Origin: DATLSM01 sp049585815
Lineage (GTDB): Bacteria; Actinomycetota; Thermoleophilia; Solirubrobacterales; 70-9
Reading direction: 5' to 3'
DNA: 30,613 bases
NCBI GenBank assembly: GCA_049585815.1
Contig: JBAVAR010000053.1
Location: 1-30,613, forward strand
Shown here: piece after piece, positions 14,347 to 22,107 of the stretch
Layout of the letters: each line of letters starts with the position of its first letter
How positions within the stretch are numbered: the first letter of the stretch is position 1
Program-made: the position numbers and the translations under genes
The notes under the pieces: generated by a model
Seen by the model: only the letters and a program-made list of their open reading frames with translations
Databases searched by the model: none
Told to the model about the DNA's origin: nothing

Positions 14347-14778
14347 TTGTCTCCCATCGGTTTCTTCAATCGACAGCCGAAGTCGGCGTTGCCGGGCAAT
14401 GCCGCGGAGTTGCTCGCCGACTGGGGTCGCCGGGAGTTCGACCGGACTGCCCAGCCCGAGATTCGTGAAGATACGGATGCGTTCATCACCGACATCGAGC
14501 ATCACCGGATGCCCGAGGAGCTGCGCCCCCAGTGGACCCAGGAAATTCGCGAGGTCGCCCTGCGTGAGGGTGGCTGGACCGTCTATGGCGCGTGGGATGT
14601 TCTCATCGCCTTCATGGACCCTGTTCCTCAGGAGATCCTTGACGAACTCAGCGAGGCTCGCGTCAGATTCCTTCTCAGCCTAGGTCACCCCAACCTCTAT
14701 ATGCACCTGAACACCTTCGATCTCATGATGCTTCAACGGCTGGATCCAGATGAGTATGCGCGTCTGTCTCCCGTCTAG
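14347..14778 (+). CDS. Hypothetical protein
   Basis: The frame is open from far upstream, but the part before about 14300 lies antisense to the SHOCT gene and reads as low-complexity Pro/Arg text. The first sensible start is TTG at 14347, giving 143 residues beginning LSPIGFFNRQPKSALPGNAA. No strong ribosome site is visible, so the start is uncertain. The protein is acidic and helical, with conserved-looking pieces EIREVALREGGWTVYGAWDVL and GHPNLYMHLNTFDLMMLQRL. No family is recognised. Confidence 0.5.
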   Translation: MSPIGFFNRQPKSALPGNAAELLADWGRREFDRTAQPEIREDTDAFITDIEHHRMPEELRPQWTQEIREVALREGGWTVYGAWDVLIAFMDPVPQEILDELSEARVRFLLSLGHPNLYMHLNTFDLMMLQRLDPDEYARLSPV

Positions 14779-14789
14779 GGAAATCGCCA

Positions 14790-15152
14790 CTACTTGGAGT
14801 CTGCGATTGCGTCGCAAAGGGTGACGGGCTCCACGATCACCGAGACTCCGAAGGCCAACCGAAATTCGAGCCAACCGGCGTCGTCCTCTGCCCCACTCCC
14901 TTCGAACGCCTCAGTGTCGGCCGGATCGAGGAAGAATCCTTGTCTACCGTCCACAACCACACTGATCGCCGAGTGATCAGGCGGCAGCGTCTCAACGCGA
15001 TCCAGCTTTCCCTCGAAACCGGAGCCGAAGAAATGTTCATAGACGTTGAGGGTCACTTTGACCTCCAATCCGATCAACTCTTGTAGACGAACGAGCGCGT
15101 CAGTGAACCTAATTGGGCGCAGCACATCCATAGGTGCCAAAGGCGTGGGCAT
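14790..15152 (-). CDS. Hypothetical protein downstream of sigma factor
   Basis: The protein has 120 residues, begins MPTPLAPMDVLRPIRFTDAL and contains alternating strands: GLEVKVTLNVYEHF, GFEGKLDRVETLPPD, AISVVVDGRQGFFLDP, WLEFRLAFGVSVIVEP. The pattern suggests a small beta-rich domain. Its start is two bases after the sigma factor stop, so the two are almost certainly translated together. Genes in that position are often anti-sigma factors, but it has no zinc or membrane anti-sigma motif, so I leave the function open. Confidence 0.7.
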   Translation of the reverse strand: MPTPLAPMDVLRPIRFTDALVRLQELIGLEVKVTLNVYEHFFGSGFEGKLDRVETLPPDHSAISVVVDGRQGFFLDPADTEAFEGSGAEDDAGWLEFRLAFGVSVIVEPVTLCDAIADSK

Positions 15153-15154
15153 CG

Positions 15155-15718
15155 CTAACTGACCCCCTCCTTCTGCAATTTCCTGAGCCTTGCCCGGCCC
15201 TCGCTGATGCAGCGATTGACCTTAGTCATGCTCCAACCGCGCACTTCACTGATCTCCGCGTAGCTGCATCCCAGGCCGAACAGAATGAGAGCCGTACGCT
15301 CATCTGGCTTCAGGTGGTCGATCATCTCGATCATTCGAGCCGTCTCTTCGGAGCGCTCGGCCAGCTCTGCGGGGCCGCTCCGCTCCTCCCTCACCACGAC
15401 AGCCAACTCTTCGTCGAATCGCTCCGTGTCAACGACCTCGTGGCGCGCTTCGCGAGTCTTTATGCGCCTGCCAATCGCCCAAGCACAGCGCTTCACAACC
15501 ACCATCATCCAACGCAGGGCATCTGTCTCGTCCGGTCCGTCGTAGAAGCGAAGGAACTGAACGCAGGCGTCGCTAAGTGCATCCTCAGCGTCCTCGGGTC
15601 GGCGAGAGTGGAAACGCGCTTGTTGCAAGAGGCGGTTTCGCTGCGTCCGAAGCAATTGGTCCAACGCATTTGCTCGACGCTCTCTTGTATCTCTCGGGCT
15701 CTGAGGCTGGGGGGACAT
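15155..15718 (-). CDS. ECF-like RNA polymerase sigma factor
   Basis: This 187-residue protein has the two-domain layout of ECF (group 4) sigma factors. Region 2 spans about residues 20-85 (RRPEDAEDALSDACVQFL, then RWMMVVVKRCAW) and region 4 about 125-182 (LKPDERTALILFGLGCSYAEI, then MTKVNRCISEGRARLRKL). Region 2 reads promoter -10 DNA and region 4 the -35. The Cys-containing region-4 turn is a mild oddity. It lies downstream of the relaxase gene and upstream of a coupled small gene. The start codon sits inside a GGGGGG/CCCCC inverted repeat. It could drive the unusual promoters in this window. That link is inference. Confidence 0.85.
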   Translation of the reverse strand: MSPQPQSPRDTRERRANALDQLLRTQRNRLLQQARFHSRRPEDAEDALSDACVQFLRFYDGPDETDALRWMMVVVKRCAWAIGRRIKTREARHEVVDTERFDEELAVVVREERSGPAELAERSEETARMIEMIDHLKPDERTALILFGLGCSYAEISEVRGWSMTKVNRCISEGRARLRKLQKEGVS

Positions 15719-15729
15719 GCCCCCGCCCC

Positions 15730-15746
15730 CGCACGCGTAGCGTGCG
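15730..15746. repeat. Perfect inverted repeat between relaxase and sigma genes
   Basis: Arms CGCACGC and GCGTGCG flank a three-base loop GTA. It lies in the 78-base gap after the relaxase stop and just upstream of the sigma factor start. There is no T-tract after it in the transcription direction, so a classical terminator is not supported. A hairpin in the sigma mRNA leader or an operator remains possible. Confidence 0.4.
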
Positions 15747-15796
15747 ATCCTTGGCGGGGTGTGGTCACCCAGCCGCTGCCCGACCTATTGCCTGGG

Positions 15797-18700
15797 CTAA
15801 CGACCGATGGAGATCCCGCGCTCGGCCTTGCGAACGCGCTGCTCGCGGAGCGATTGCTGCACTCGAGCAAGCACTAGCTCAGCTTGGTGTCGATCACGCC
15901 GCTGTGCCGCGTCACGCGGCTTGGGACCGAACGGGTGCCCGCTGGTTGCCGTGATGCCGTAGCGCTGCCGGTAACCGTGGATCAAGTCGACGCCTTCGTT
16001 CCATAGGGCGGCCCTGAGTGGGTCAGTGGGACGAGCGCCGAGGCTCTCCATGATCAGCTTGCTAGGACGGAAGCGCTCGGCTGCGACCTCACGGCGGCGC
16101 AACTGCACCAGGCGATCCTCAATCACAGCCAGCTCGGCCCGCTCAGCTCCACTCAGAGTGGCTGGGCCACGAGCATCGGTCGCAATCTCGACAGTGAGGC
16201 TGTCGCGCTCGTCTTCGAGGCGGCACAGCTGCTTCTCAGTGAGGCGCTCGTTCGTCTCGATCCGCGTGAGACGCTCTCCGTCAGGACGGCGAGCGCTAGT
16301 CAGGTTCTCGCGCTCCTTCGCAACCTCAGCGAGGCGCGACTTGGCGGCGGCGATACGCCGCTGGAGGCCGTCGAGGCGTTCCTCCGCAGGAGAGCGCTCG
16401 GAGTTGGCATCAAGCCGCCGCTCCAACTCTGCGCGGCGCTTCGCCAAATCCGCCGCGGGTTGGGACTCGATTCGCTTGCGCGCTGCGACCTCCATCGCCG
16501 CGTACTCGCCCGCGGCCCGCTCGGCACCAGTTCGCAGCTCGTGAGCGGCGTCCTCAATCTCCCGGGTCCCTGGCCCAAAGTCAGGGTCGGTCAACTCAGT
16601 AGCCGCGACGCCGTACGCGGTGGTCGTGCCGCGTGCTCGAGAGATCGCGACGAGGAAGTCCTCGCGGCTGATGCCAGGGTCAAGGAGGGCGAAGGCGGAA
16701 TCGAAAGTCTTTGACTCGGTGCTGTAGGTGGTGAGCGCGTAGGCGTGCTGGATCGCCGGCTCGCCGGACGGGGTAACCCTTTCGAGGTAGTCGCGGTCGA
16801 GTCGTACCCCCCGCGTCTCTTGGCCGAGTCGCTGGAGGTCAATCCATTGCTTGGCTTGATCTACCGCGACTACTTCCCAACGTTCGCGGTTGGAGACCTG
16901 CGGAGTGTTGTTGCGGGTGACTACGCGATCCCCCACGCCGAACCGCTGGCCGCCAACGCTCACGGCCTTCTCCCCCACCCTGCCCGCCGCCACGAGCAAC
17001 TCACGCGCCCGCTCATTCAGGTCGGCGACGTCGCGGGTACGTCGGGCGATCATCACAGCGTCCTCACCTGTGGCGAAACGCCTGTGCCAGTCGAGCACCT
17101 GTGCGTCGAGTGCTTCGGGCAGGGAGTCGGCGATCACCAGTCGCTCATGGGCACGCAGTAGGTCGAGGGCATCTGAGCCCTGGCCTTGGTGAGCGAGCTC
17201 GACGATGCGGCGATCGACGGGGTCACGCTGGCGGCGGATATGCGTCAGCACGGTCGGCTCGATCTCGTTCGTCAGGTTTCCGTAGAGACCGCCGGGGCCG
17301 ACCGCCCCAATCTGGCGGGGATCGCCGATGAAGACGAGCTTGCCATCGCACCCCTCGGCAAGGTCGGCGAGAGCTGCGGCGTGTGGGGTCGAGGTGGTCG
17401 AAGACTCATCGACGATGATCACCGTGCCCCGGGGTAGTGGCACGATGCCGCGCTGGGCAAGCTCGTCGGTGCGGATCAGAAGGGCGGTGATCGAGGTCGC
17501 CGGGACGTCGGCATCCGATAGCTCGCCAGAGGCGCTGCGCGCCGTGGCGACACCGATGCCTCGGTGGCCCGCCGCAGCCCAAGCCTCCTGCGCCGCGGCG
17601 AGCGCCGTCGTCTTGCCGGTTCCCGGTAGGGCCGCCACGGCGACGATTCGCTCACCGCCGATGGTGAGACGGCGCACCATCTCCGTTTGCTCCGCGCTGA
17701 GATAACGGTGACGGTCGAGGACGGCGCTGAGCGTGGCGCCATCGACCACGGCGGCGCCGGCGTTCTCCCCCTTTCGGGCAGTTGCCATGAAGCGTTGCTC
17801 CAGCTCCCATAGGCGCGGCGTCGTGTAATAGGTGGAGTCGAGTGGGCCGGCGCCACGGTGGACCTCGATCAGACGCTCGCCGGTGAGGAGAGAGTCGACT
17901 GCCGTCTCGAGACTCCGTGCATCGGCGCCCTCACGGAGTTGATTGGATAGCGCAGACAAAAGATCGCGACGGTCAAAGTGGGAGCGACGAGCCTCCAGGT
18001 CGGCCAGGGCGCGCTCCAGGTCCTCGGGGCAGATCGCCTGAGGCTCTCGGCGGCGTGTTTGGCGCAGCATCCGGTCGATCGAGTCGGGCGTGAGATCGAA
18101 CTCTGCCGCCCGCGACACCCACTCCGCCCGCTGGGTGTCGGGATCGACGGCGTAGTCCTTGGCGTCGCGGGTGCGGTAGGCGGCGACTTCCGCTGCGGCG
18201 GCGGAGCTGGTGCCCCGCTCGGCCATTGCCTCAACGATCTCCGCTCGGCGCTGGGAGAAGTGATCGATCACCGGCCGCTCGATGCACGCGAGATCGGCGT
18301 AGCCATTGACGACCGGCTGCCACTGCGCACCAAGCTCGCGAGTGACACCGGCACGAAGCGCCGCCTGGTAAACGTGACCGGCCGCTTTTGCCTCGCGCAA
18401 AAGCGGTGACTGGCGCCTCGGATTGGCGAGGCTGAGCCACCGCCCATCCGAGGCAGCACGGGTCATGTTGGCGGTGACGAGATGGGTGTGCAGGGCTGGA
18501 TCGCCGGCACGCGAGGAGCGGTGGCGAAAGGCCATCGACAGGAAGCCAGCGGCCGGCTCGATCGAGACTCCACCCTTTCCTCGCTGCACGAAGCAGGCCG
18601 TCCTCTCCAGGTAGCCGACCGCCTCAGCGACTGCATGGTCGTGGGCGCGCAGGATCGCGGCGCGGACCTCTGGTGAGCCAACCGCGTAGAGCAGCGAGAC

Positions 18701-19015
18701 CGACTTGGGCGCGGCAAAGCGAATGTCGTAGCCGAGGATCGGGTCGAGGCGGCGCTCTTGTCCGTCTGGATCGATGAACTTTCGTGGCTCAGGGCGAGAG
18801 ACCAGGACTTCGCCCGTGCCAGGGTGCTTGCCGGCGAGTACTGCTGCGTAAGCATCTCGGTCGACTTGGCCTGAGAGGCCAAGCTCGGCGGCCAACTCGC
18901 CCATCCACTCGCCCGGGGCCTCGCCTGGCTTCGTGTAGTAGTCGTCGCCACCTTCAGCCACCGCGTGGATCCAGTAGTTGGCGTTCTTGCGGCCGATCTT
19001 GCTGACTCCCACCAT
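15797..19015 (-). CDS. MobF-family conjugative relaxase-helicase (TrwC/TraA type)
   Basis: This 1072-residue protein would nick plasmid or element DNA at an origin of transfer and unwind it. The N-terminal relaxase has early tyrosines (Y14 and Y26-Y27 in GGDDYYTKPGEAPG) and a histidine cluster H165, H176, H178 (FRHRSSRAGDPALHTHLV). The spacing of 11 and 2 equals that in TrwC. A RecD-like helicase follows, with Walker A LPGTGKTT (463-470) and Walker B VIIVDESS (532-539); FIGDPRQIGAVGPGG and VAISRARGTTTAYG lie further on. The last 250 residues are coiled coil plus a basic tail. The ATG is preceded by AGGGG; GTG one codon later is equally possible. No other conjugation gene is in the window. Confidence 0.93.
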   Translation of the reverse strand: MVGVSKIGRKNANYWIHAVAEGGDDYYTKPGEAPGEWMGELAAELGLSGQVDRDAYAAVLAGKHPGTGEVLVSRPEPRKFIDPDGQERRLDPILGYDIRFAAPKSVSLLYAVGSPEVRAAILRAHDHAVAEAVGYLERTACFVQRGKGGVSIEPAAGFLSMAFRHRSSRAGDPALHTHLVTANMTRAASDGRWLSLANPRRQSPLLREAKAAGHVYQAALRAGVTRELGAQWQPVVNGYADLACIERPVIDHFSQRRAEIVEAMAERGTSSAAAAEVAAYRTRDAKDYAVDPDTQRAEWVSRAAEFDLTPDSIDRMLRQTRRREPQAICPEDLERALADLEARRSHFDRRDLLSALSNQLREGADARSLETAVDSLLTGERLIEVHRGAGPLDSTYYTTPRLWELEQRFMATARKGENAGAAVVDGATLSAVLDRHRYLSAEQTEMVRRLTIGGERIVAVAALPGTGKTTALAAAQEAWAAAGHRGIGVATARSASGELSDADVPATSITALLIRTDELAQRGIVPLPRGTVIIVDESSTTSTPHAAALADLAEGCDGKLVFIGDPRQIGAVGPGGLYGNLTNEIEPTVLTHIRRQRDPVDRRIVELAHQGQGSDALDLLRAHERLVIADSLPEALDAQVLDWHRRFATGEDAVMIARRTRDVADLNERARELLVAAGRVGEKAVSVGGQRFGVGDRVVTRNNTPQVSNRERWEVVAVDQAKQWIDLQRLGQETRGVRLDRDYLERVTPSGEPAIQHAYALTTYSTESKTFDSAFALLDPGISREDFLVAISRARGTTTAYGVAATELTDPDFGPGTREIEDAAHELRTGAERAAGEYAAMEVAARKRIESQPAADLAKRRAELERRLDANSERSPAEERLDGLQRRIAAAKSRLAEVAKERENLTSARRPDGERLTRIETNERLTEKQLCRLEDERDSLTVEIATDARGPATLSGAERAELAVIEDRLVQLRRREVAAERFRPSKLIMESLGARPTDPLRAALWNEGVDLIHGYRQRYGITATSGHPFGPKPRDAAQRRDRHQAELVLARVQQSLREQRVRKAERGISIGR

Positions 19016-19094
19016 CGCCCCTGTTGTCCACAGAGCGGCTCTCTTGCACCGGGTGAACCGGAGGGTTCGTAGTGTGTCGGGCTTCGAGGTTGGG

Positions 19095-19144
19095 GCTATC
19101 TGGTGGTCTGGAGGGATCGCCAGAAAGGCCCATAACGAGATAGC
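19095..19144. repeat. Nested inverted repeats upstream of the relaxase, oriT candidate
   Basis: Outer arms GCTATCT (19095-19101) and AGATAGC (19138-19144) enclose inner arms TCTGG and CCAGA. The site is 80 bases upstream of the relaxase start, where the origins of transfer for MobF relaxases often lie as inverted repeats next to a nick site. I cannot recognise a nick sequence, so a regulatory role for the relaxase gene is equally possible. Confidence 0.35.
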
Positions 19145-19202
19145 TCTGTTGGCCTTCTGATCTAGCTGGACCCTTGGCTCATCGGGTCTATGACTCGACT
19201 AG

Positions 19203-19457
19203 ATGGCTGCTTGGTTTGCTTCTGACTTGCTGTCTTGGCTAGGGATGAATGGCGGTCCCTCCAGCGGGAGGGACGAACGTGGCGACGAGGCGCCCGCGCT
19301 CTCGACGCAAGAGGCCAAAGGCCTCTCCGCAGATGAGAGACGGCATGTGATTGGGGGTCTGATTGCAGCGAGCCCCGAACTGCGCGAAGTCGCCCAGCGT
19401 CTGGAGACCTTGAGCAGTTTCGCAGCGGTAGCTGAGCCCGTTCGGTCCTGGGTCTAA
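19203..19457 (+). CDS. Possible small protein (84 aa), weak
   Basis: The frame is open from ATG 19203 (or ATG 19245) and ends RSWV. The second half (STQEAKGLSADERRHVIGGLI, then AASPELREVAQRLETL) reads like a natural amphipathic helical protein, unlike the antisense frame, which is Arg/Ser-rich and looks like a shadow. No strong ribosome site precedes either start. It lies on the strand opposite its neighbours, between the relaxase and its small accessory gene. No family is recognised. Confidence 0.4.
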   Translation: MAAWFASDLLSWLGMNGGPSSGRDERGDEAPALSTQEAKGLSADERRHVIGGLIAASPELREVAQRLETLSSFAAVAEPVRSWV

Positions 19458-19468
19458 GCGTCAACTCA

Positions 19469-19496
19469 CTGATAGGGGCCTAGCGTCTGGTGTCAA
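19469..19496 (-). promoter_or_regulatory. Candidate promoter reading toward the relaxase
   Basis: On the minus strand, TTGACA (19496-19491) is followed after 16 bases by TATCAG (19474-19469), a good -35 and a fair -10. It begins immediately after the stop of the small gene at 19497 and would give a leader of about 450 bases before the relaxase. The -35 lies in one arm of a GCCTAG/CTAGGC inverted repeat, which may allow control by a repressor. Confidence 0.3.
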
Positions 19497-19790
19497 CTAG
19501 GCGGACGCAGCGAGTTCAAAGGCCCTCTCGATCGCCTCGCGGCTCATTGGGCAGGCACCGAGTCGCCTGGCCTGTCGGCGGTAGTCGGCAAGCAGCACCG
19601 CGACCTCCGCCTTCGATTCGAAGCCCGCTTCGACGAAGTAACGGCGCCCACTGCCGTGGCTCGGGTAGTCGTAGACGTAGACCTTGCCCTCGATACGCCG
19701 GCCGAGTAGGACACGCGCTTCATTGGGAACGGTGTAGTGGCCGAGCACATTGAGCTTGAGCGGGCTGGACTGAGTTGCCGTGGCGCTCAT
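19497..19790 (-). CDS. Small conserved mobile-element accessory protein (97 aa)
   Basis: I choose ATG 19790 because AAGGAGG lies five bases before it. The longer frame to 19856 adds 22 Arg-rich residues without such a site. The protein reads MSATATQSSPLKLNVLGHYTV, then RVLLGRRIEGKVYVYDYP, then YFVEAGFESKAEVAVLLADY and a final helix. The beta-strand core with an Arg-rich hairpin suggests a small DNA-binding or scaffold protein. I have the impression that such genes accompany MobF relaxases in actinobacterial elements, but I cannot verify it here. The function is unknown. Confidence 0.75.
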   Translation of the reverse strand: MSATATQSSPLKLNVLGHYTVPNEARVLLGRRIEGKVYVYDYPSHGSGRRYFVEAGFESKAEVAVLLADYRRQARRLGACPMSREAIERAFELAASA

Positions 19791-20061
19791 CGCGACCTCC
19801 TTGGCTCGTTGGTGGGAGTCGTGAGCCGTTCGGCGGCGGATGAGGCGGCACGTCACCCAAAGGGGCGCGCAGCGAGGTCCGCGAAGCGGGCCTTGACGTG
19901 CCGCCGGCCGCTGCCAGGCTCAGACGACTCTCGACAACGAGCCAAGTGGCTATGCGACCTTGCTCGCAAGACCCAGCGCCGGCAGGGCCGCCAGGTGAAG
20001 AGACCGGGCAGGAGCCAGATCGGCCCGGTTTCGGTAATGACTCCGTGGCAGAATCACCCGA

Positions 20062-21243
20062 ATGAAGGAGGCGAAAGCGAGCTTCTGCTTCTGTGGATGC
20101 GGTGCGCGAGTCGTGGACCCCCGACTTGTTGTGACGAACACCAATGGGTGGGAGCTAAGCGACGAGCTGGCCGGGTGGGCCAAGCTACAATTCTTCTCGG
20201 CGCGCGCTGGGCTCGACTTGGCCGGTGGTGATCTGGCAGAGAACATCACGAGAGGTCAAAGTTTGTGGCTGAGCCTGCGTGAGGCGATGCACTCCAAAGT
20301 GCGGGCTGACCGGGACGACGAGAAGACCGCAGTTGTCTGGCGCAAACACGCGAAGAAGGCTCGCCGCAAGCTAGGCAAGCAGTTCCGACGTGATGGACTC
20401 CCCGATCCGTTTGAGCTGCCGGACTTGGCGCCGCAGGAGCTTGCGGCCTGGGTTACGGAAGCGCGAGAGCCCGCCTGGACGGCCGACCTTGACGCGAGTA
20501 CCGCGGCTGACGATGACTCCGCCGTTGAGGGCAGCGTCGCCGCCTATGACCATGTTGATGACGAGTCGGATGACGGCGACCTCGACTACACCGGCGCGCT
20601 CGCACCATCCGTGATGCTCGAACACCTCAATGAATACACCGCCGAGGTACCCGGTCCCGATCGCGAGGCGGTGATCCTCGTCTACCTCCGGGAAAGCTTC
20701 GGCGACACCTTTGAGACGATGAGTGATTCGACTAAGGATCTCGTGTTCAACATCGCGTGGGCGGGCTACTGCGCAAGGTCCATCGCGATTGCAGAGGTTC
20801 CGGAGGCTGTCGAGGAGGCAGCGATGGTCCGGAGTCTTCTCGAATGGAACACGGAGAACTCAGACTCAGAGGAGCCGATGTTTGCCTCCGCCGTCAGTGC
20901 GGCTGGACATGCTGCTGGACTCGGAGATCAACCACTGGATGATCTGATGCTCCGAGCGGCGTGGATCGCCGTTCCCGGAGCGACTACACCGAGCGGAGAG
21001 GGAGTAGACGAAGCGGTGCTGCCACTGGAACAGCTTTCCTTTGTAGGCGCAGTAGCCTCAATCGAGGCATTCTCAGACGACGAGCAGCAGCTTGCGAGGG
21101 ACGAGGGCGTCACAGACCCGATGGCAAAGTCTGCCTGGCTCTATGGCTACTTTCTCCGGGTCCAGGAGCAGTATTCGCCGCAGTCAAATATCTGGGCTGG
21201 TGCATCTGAGTGGATCTATGGAACCTCCACTGAGACGGAGTAG
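20062..21243 (+). CDS. Large acidic protein with N-terminal Cys cluster, unknown
   Basis: The 393-residue protein starts MKEAKASFCFCGCGARVV, with cysteines at 9, 11 and 13, a CxCxC pattern like a small metal-binding knuckle. A helical basic part (75-115) is followed by a very acidic linker (about 140-175, Asp-rich) and a mainly helical C-terminal half (RESFGDTFETMSDSTKDLVFN; SEWIYGT). No ribosome site precedes the ATG. The AAGGAGG seen lies just after it, so either translation is leaderless or the true start is different. A -10-like CAGAAT ends seven bases upstream, which would suit a leaderless mRNA. No family is recognised. Confidence 0.6.
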   Translation: MKEAKASFCFCGCGARVVDPRLVVTNTNGWELSDELAGWAKLQFFSARAGLDLAGGDLAENITRGQSLWLSLREAMHSKVRADRDDEKTAVVWRKHAKKARRKLGKQFRRDGLPDPFELPDLAPQELAAWVTEAREPAWTADLDASTAADDDSAVEGSVAAYDHVDDESDDGDLDYTGALAPSVMLEHLNEYTAEVPGPDREAVILVYLRESFGDTFETMSDSTKDLVFNIAWAGYCARSIAIAEVPEAVEEAAMVRSLLEWNTENSDSEEPMFASAVSAAGHAAGLGDQPLDDLMLRAAWIAVPGATTPSGEGVDEAVLPLEQLSFVGAVASIEAFSDDEQQLARDEGVTDPMAKSAWLYGYFLRVQEQYSPQSNIWAGASEWIYGTSTETE

Positions 21244-21404
21244 ACGGCTGCCTTGCTATGGCGCCCTCCGCATTGCTCAAATATCCGCGTCGCGGGGAGT
21301 GCCGACCAAGTGCACTTTCGCAGCGTTGGCGATGACTGGATGAACGAGGAGGGAACGAAAGGGGACGGAATCAGCACTTTCCTGACCTACGTTGACCCCT
21401 CGGG

Positions 21405-21845
21405 TTACTGGGCTTGGCGCCGAGCCCCCTCCGCGATCTGCTGAATGCGCGCGCAATGCGCCGCCGCACCCTCGATGGTTCTGGCCGGCCCTGCGGCGCT
21501 GAAGTTGATCTGGGCCAGCTTCCGTCCGCCCGAGCCATAGATGACGACCTTCTGCGTGTGCGGGCCGGACGGTTCCATCCCGACGCTGACGACCTGCAAA
21601 TACGGAATTAGATCGTCGACCTCGATCCGCTTCTTGAACATGCCGCGAAGATCAGCCCGGAAGACGCCGGTCGTGCATATGGCCCAAAGCCCGCTTCGGA
21701 GGTCATGTGCCACTGCCAGCACGTCGTCGGTCGAGATGCCGTTCTGCGTAACCCCTGCCTCGAGGACCGCTGGATACCGGTCGCGATCAGCGGCTTCGAA
21801 GTTCGACTCCTGGAACAGCTGCTGCATGTGGAAATCGTGGGCCAC
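21405..21845 (-). CDS. Hypothetical protein with PH-like core
   Basis: The protein has 146 residues from GTG 21845; an ATG six codons in is an alternative. The core (about 40-125) reads VLAVAHDLRSGLWAICTTGVF, RADLRGMFKKRIEVDDLI, LQVVSVGMEPSGPHTQKVVIY and SGGRKLAQINFSAAG, and ends in a helix (RTIEGAAAHCARIQQIAEG). A series of strands capped by one helix is the shape of bacterial PH-like domains. I see no residue that fixes this. The gene is preceded by copy 3 of the 42-base element that also precedes the kinase, so it may belong to the same regulon. Confidence 0.6.
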   Translation of the reverse strand: MAHDFHMQQLFQESNFEAADRDRYPAVLEAGVTQNGISTDDVLAVAHDLRSGLWAICTTGVFRADLRGMFKKRIEVDDLIPYLQVVSVGMEPSGPHTQKVVIYGSGGRKLAQINFSAAGPARTIEGAAAHCARIQQIAEGARRQAQ

Positions 21846-21858
21846 GCCAGCAGACTAC

Positions 21859-21900
21859 TCCAGCAGAGACGGGACCAAATAGGTACAGGATGGTTACGGT
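21859..21900 (-). promoter_or_regulatory. 42-base conserved upstream element, copy 3
   Basis: It has the same length and end blocks as copies 1 and 2 (ACCGTAACC at one end, central GTAC, TCTGCTGGA at the other), but the surrounding sequence and the downstream gene are unrelated to the kinase. This shows the element is conserved on its own and not only by gene duplication. It lies 14 bases upstream of the GTG at 21845. Confidence 0.5.
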
Positions 21901-21958
21901 TGAGTCCTCGGATCCGGCATGGCTAGGTTTGAGATTTCCCAAAAAATGCTGTGCGAGT

Positions 21959-21975
21959 GGTTCGGCCACCGAACC
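21959..21975. repeat. Inverted repeat GGTTCGG-CCA-CCGAACC
   Basis: A perfect 7-base inverted repeat with a 3-base centre, in the 262-base gap between two divergent genes. It has no T-tract. An operator for one of the two divergent promoters is the simplest reading. Confidence 0.3.
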
Positions 21976-22107
21976 GATGCGATGATCGAGTTTTGGGGGC
22001 CAGAGCCATAGGATTCCCCAGGCTCAAAACCTAGGAGGGGGTTGTGTGTTGAGAGCAATAGAAAGATGTGCTCCGAGGAAGGGTTGTAGCCAGTTGGGCG
22101 GTTCGGA

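Noticed and set aside
15134..15877. Plus-strand 247-codon frame opposite the sigma factor
   Set aside because: The minus strand encodes clear sigma regions 2 and 4; this frame is its shadow.
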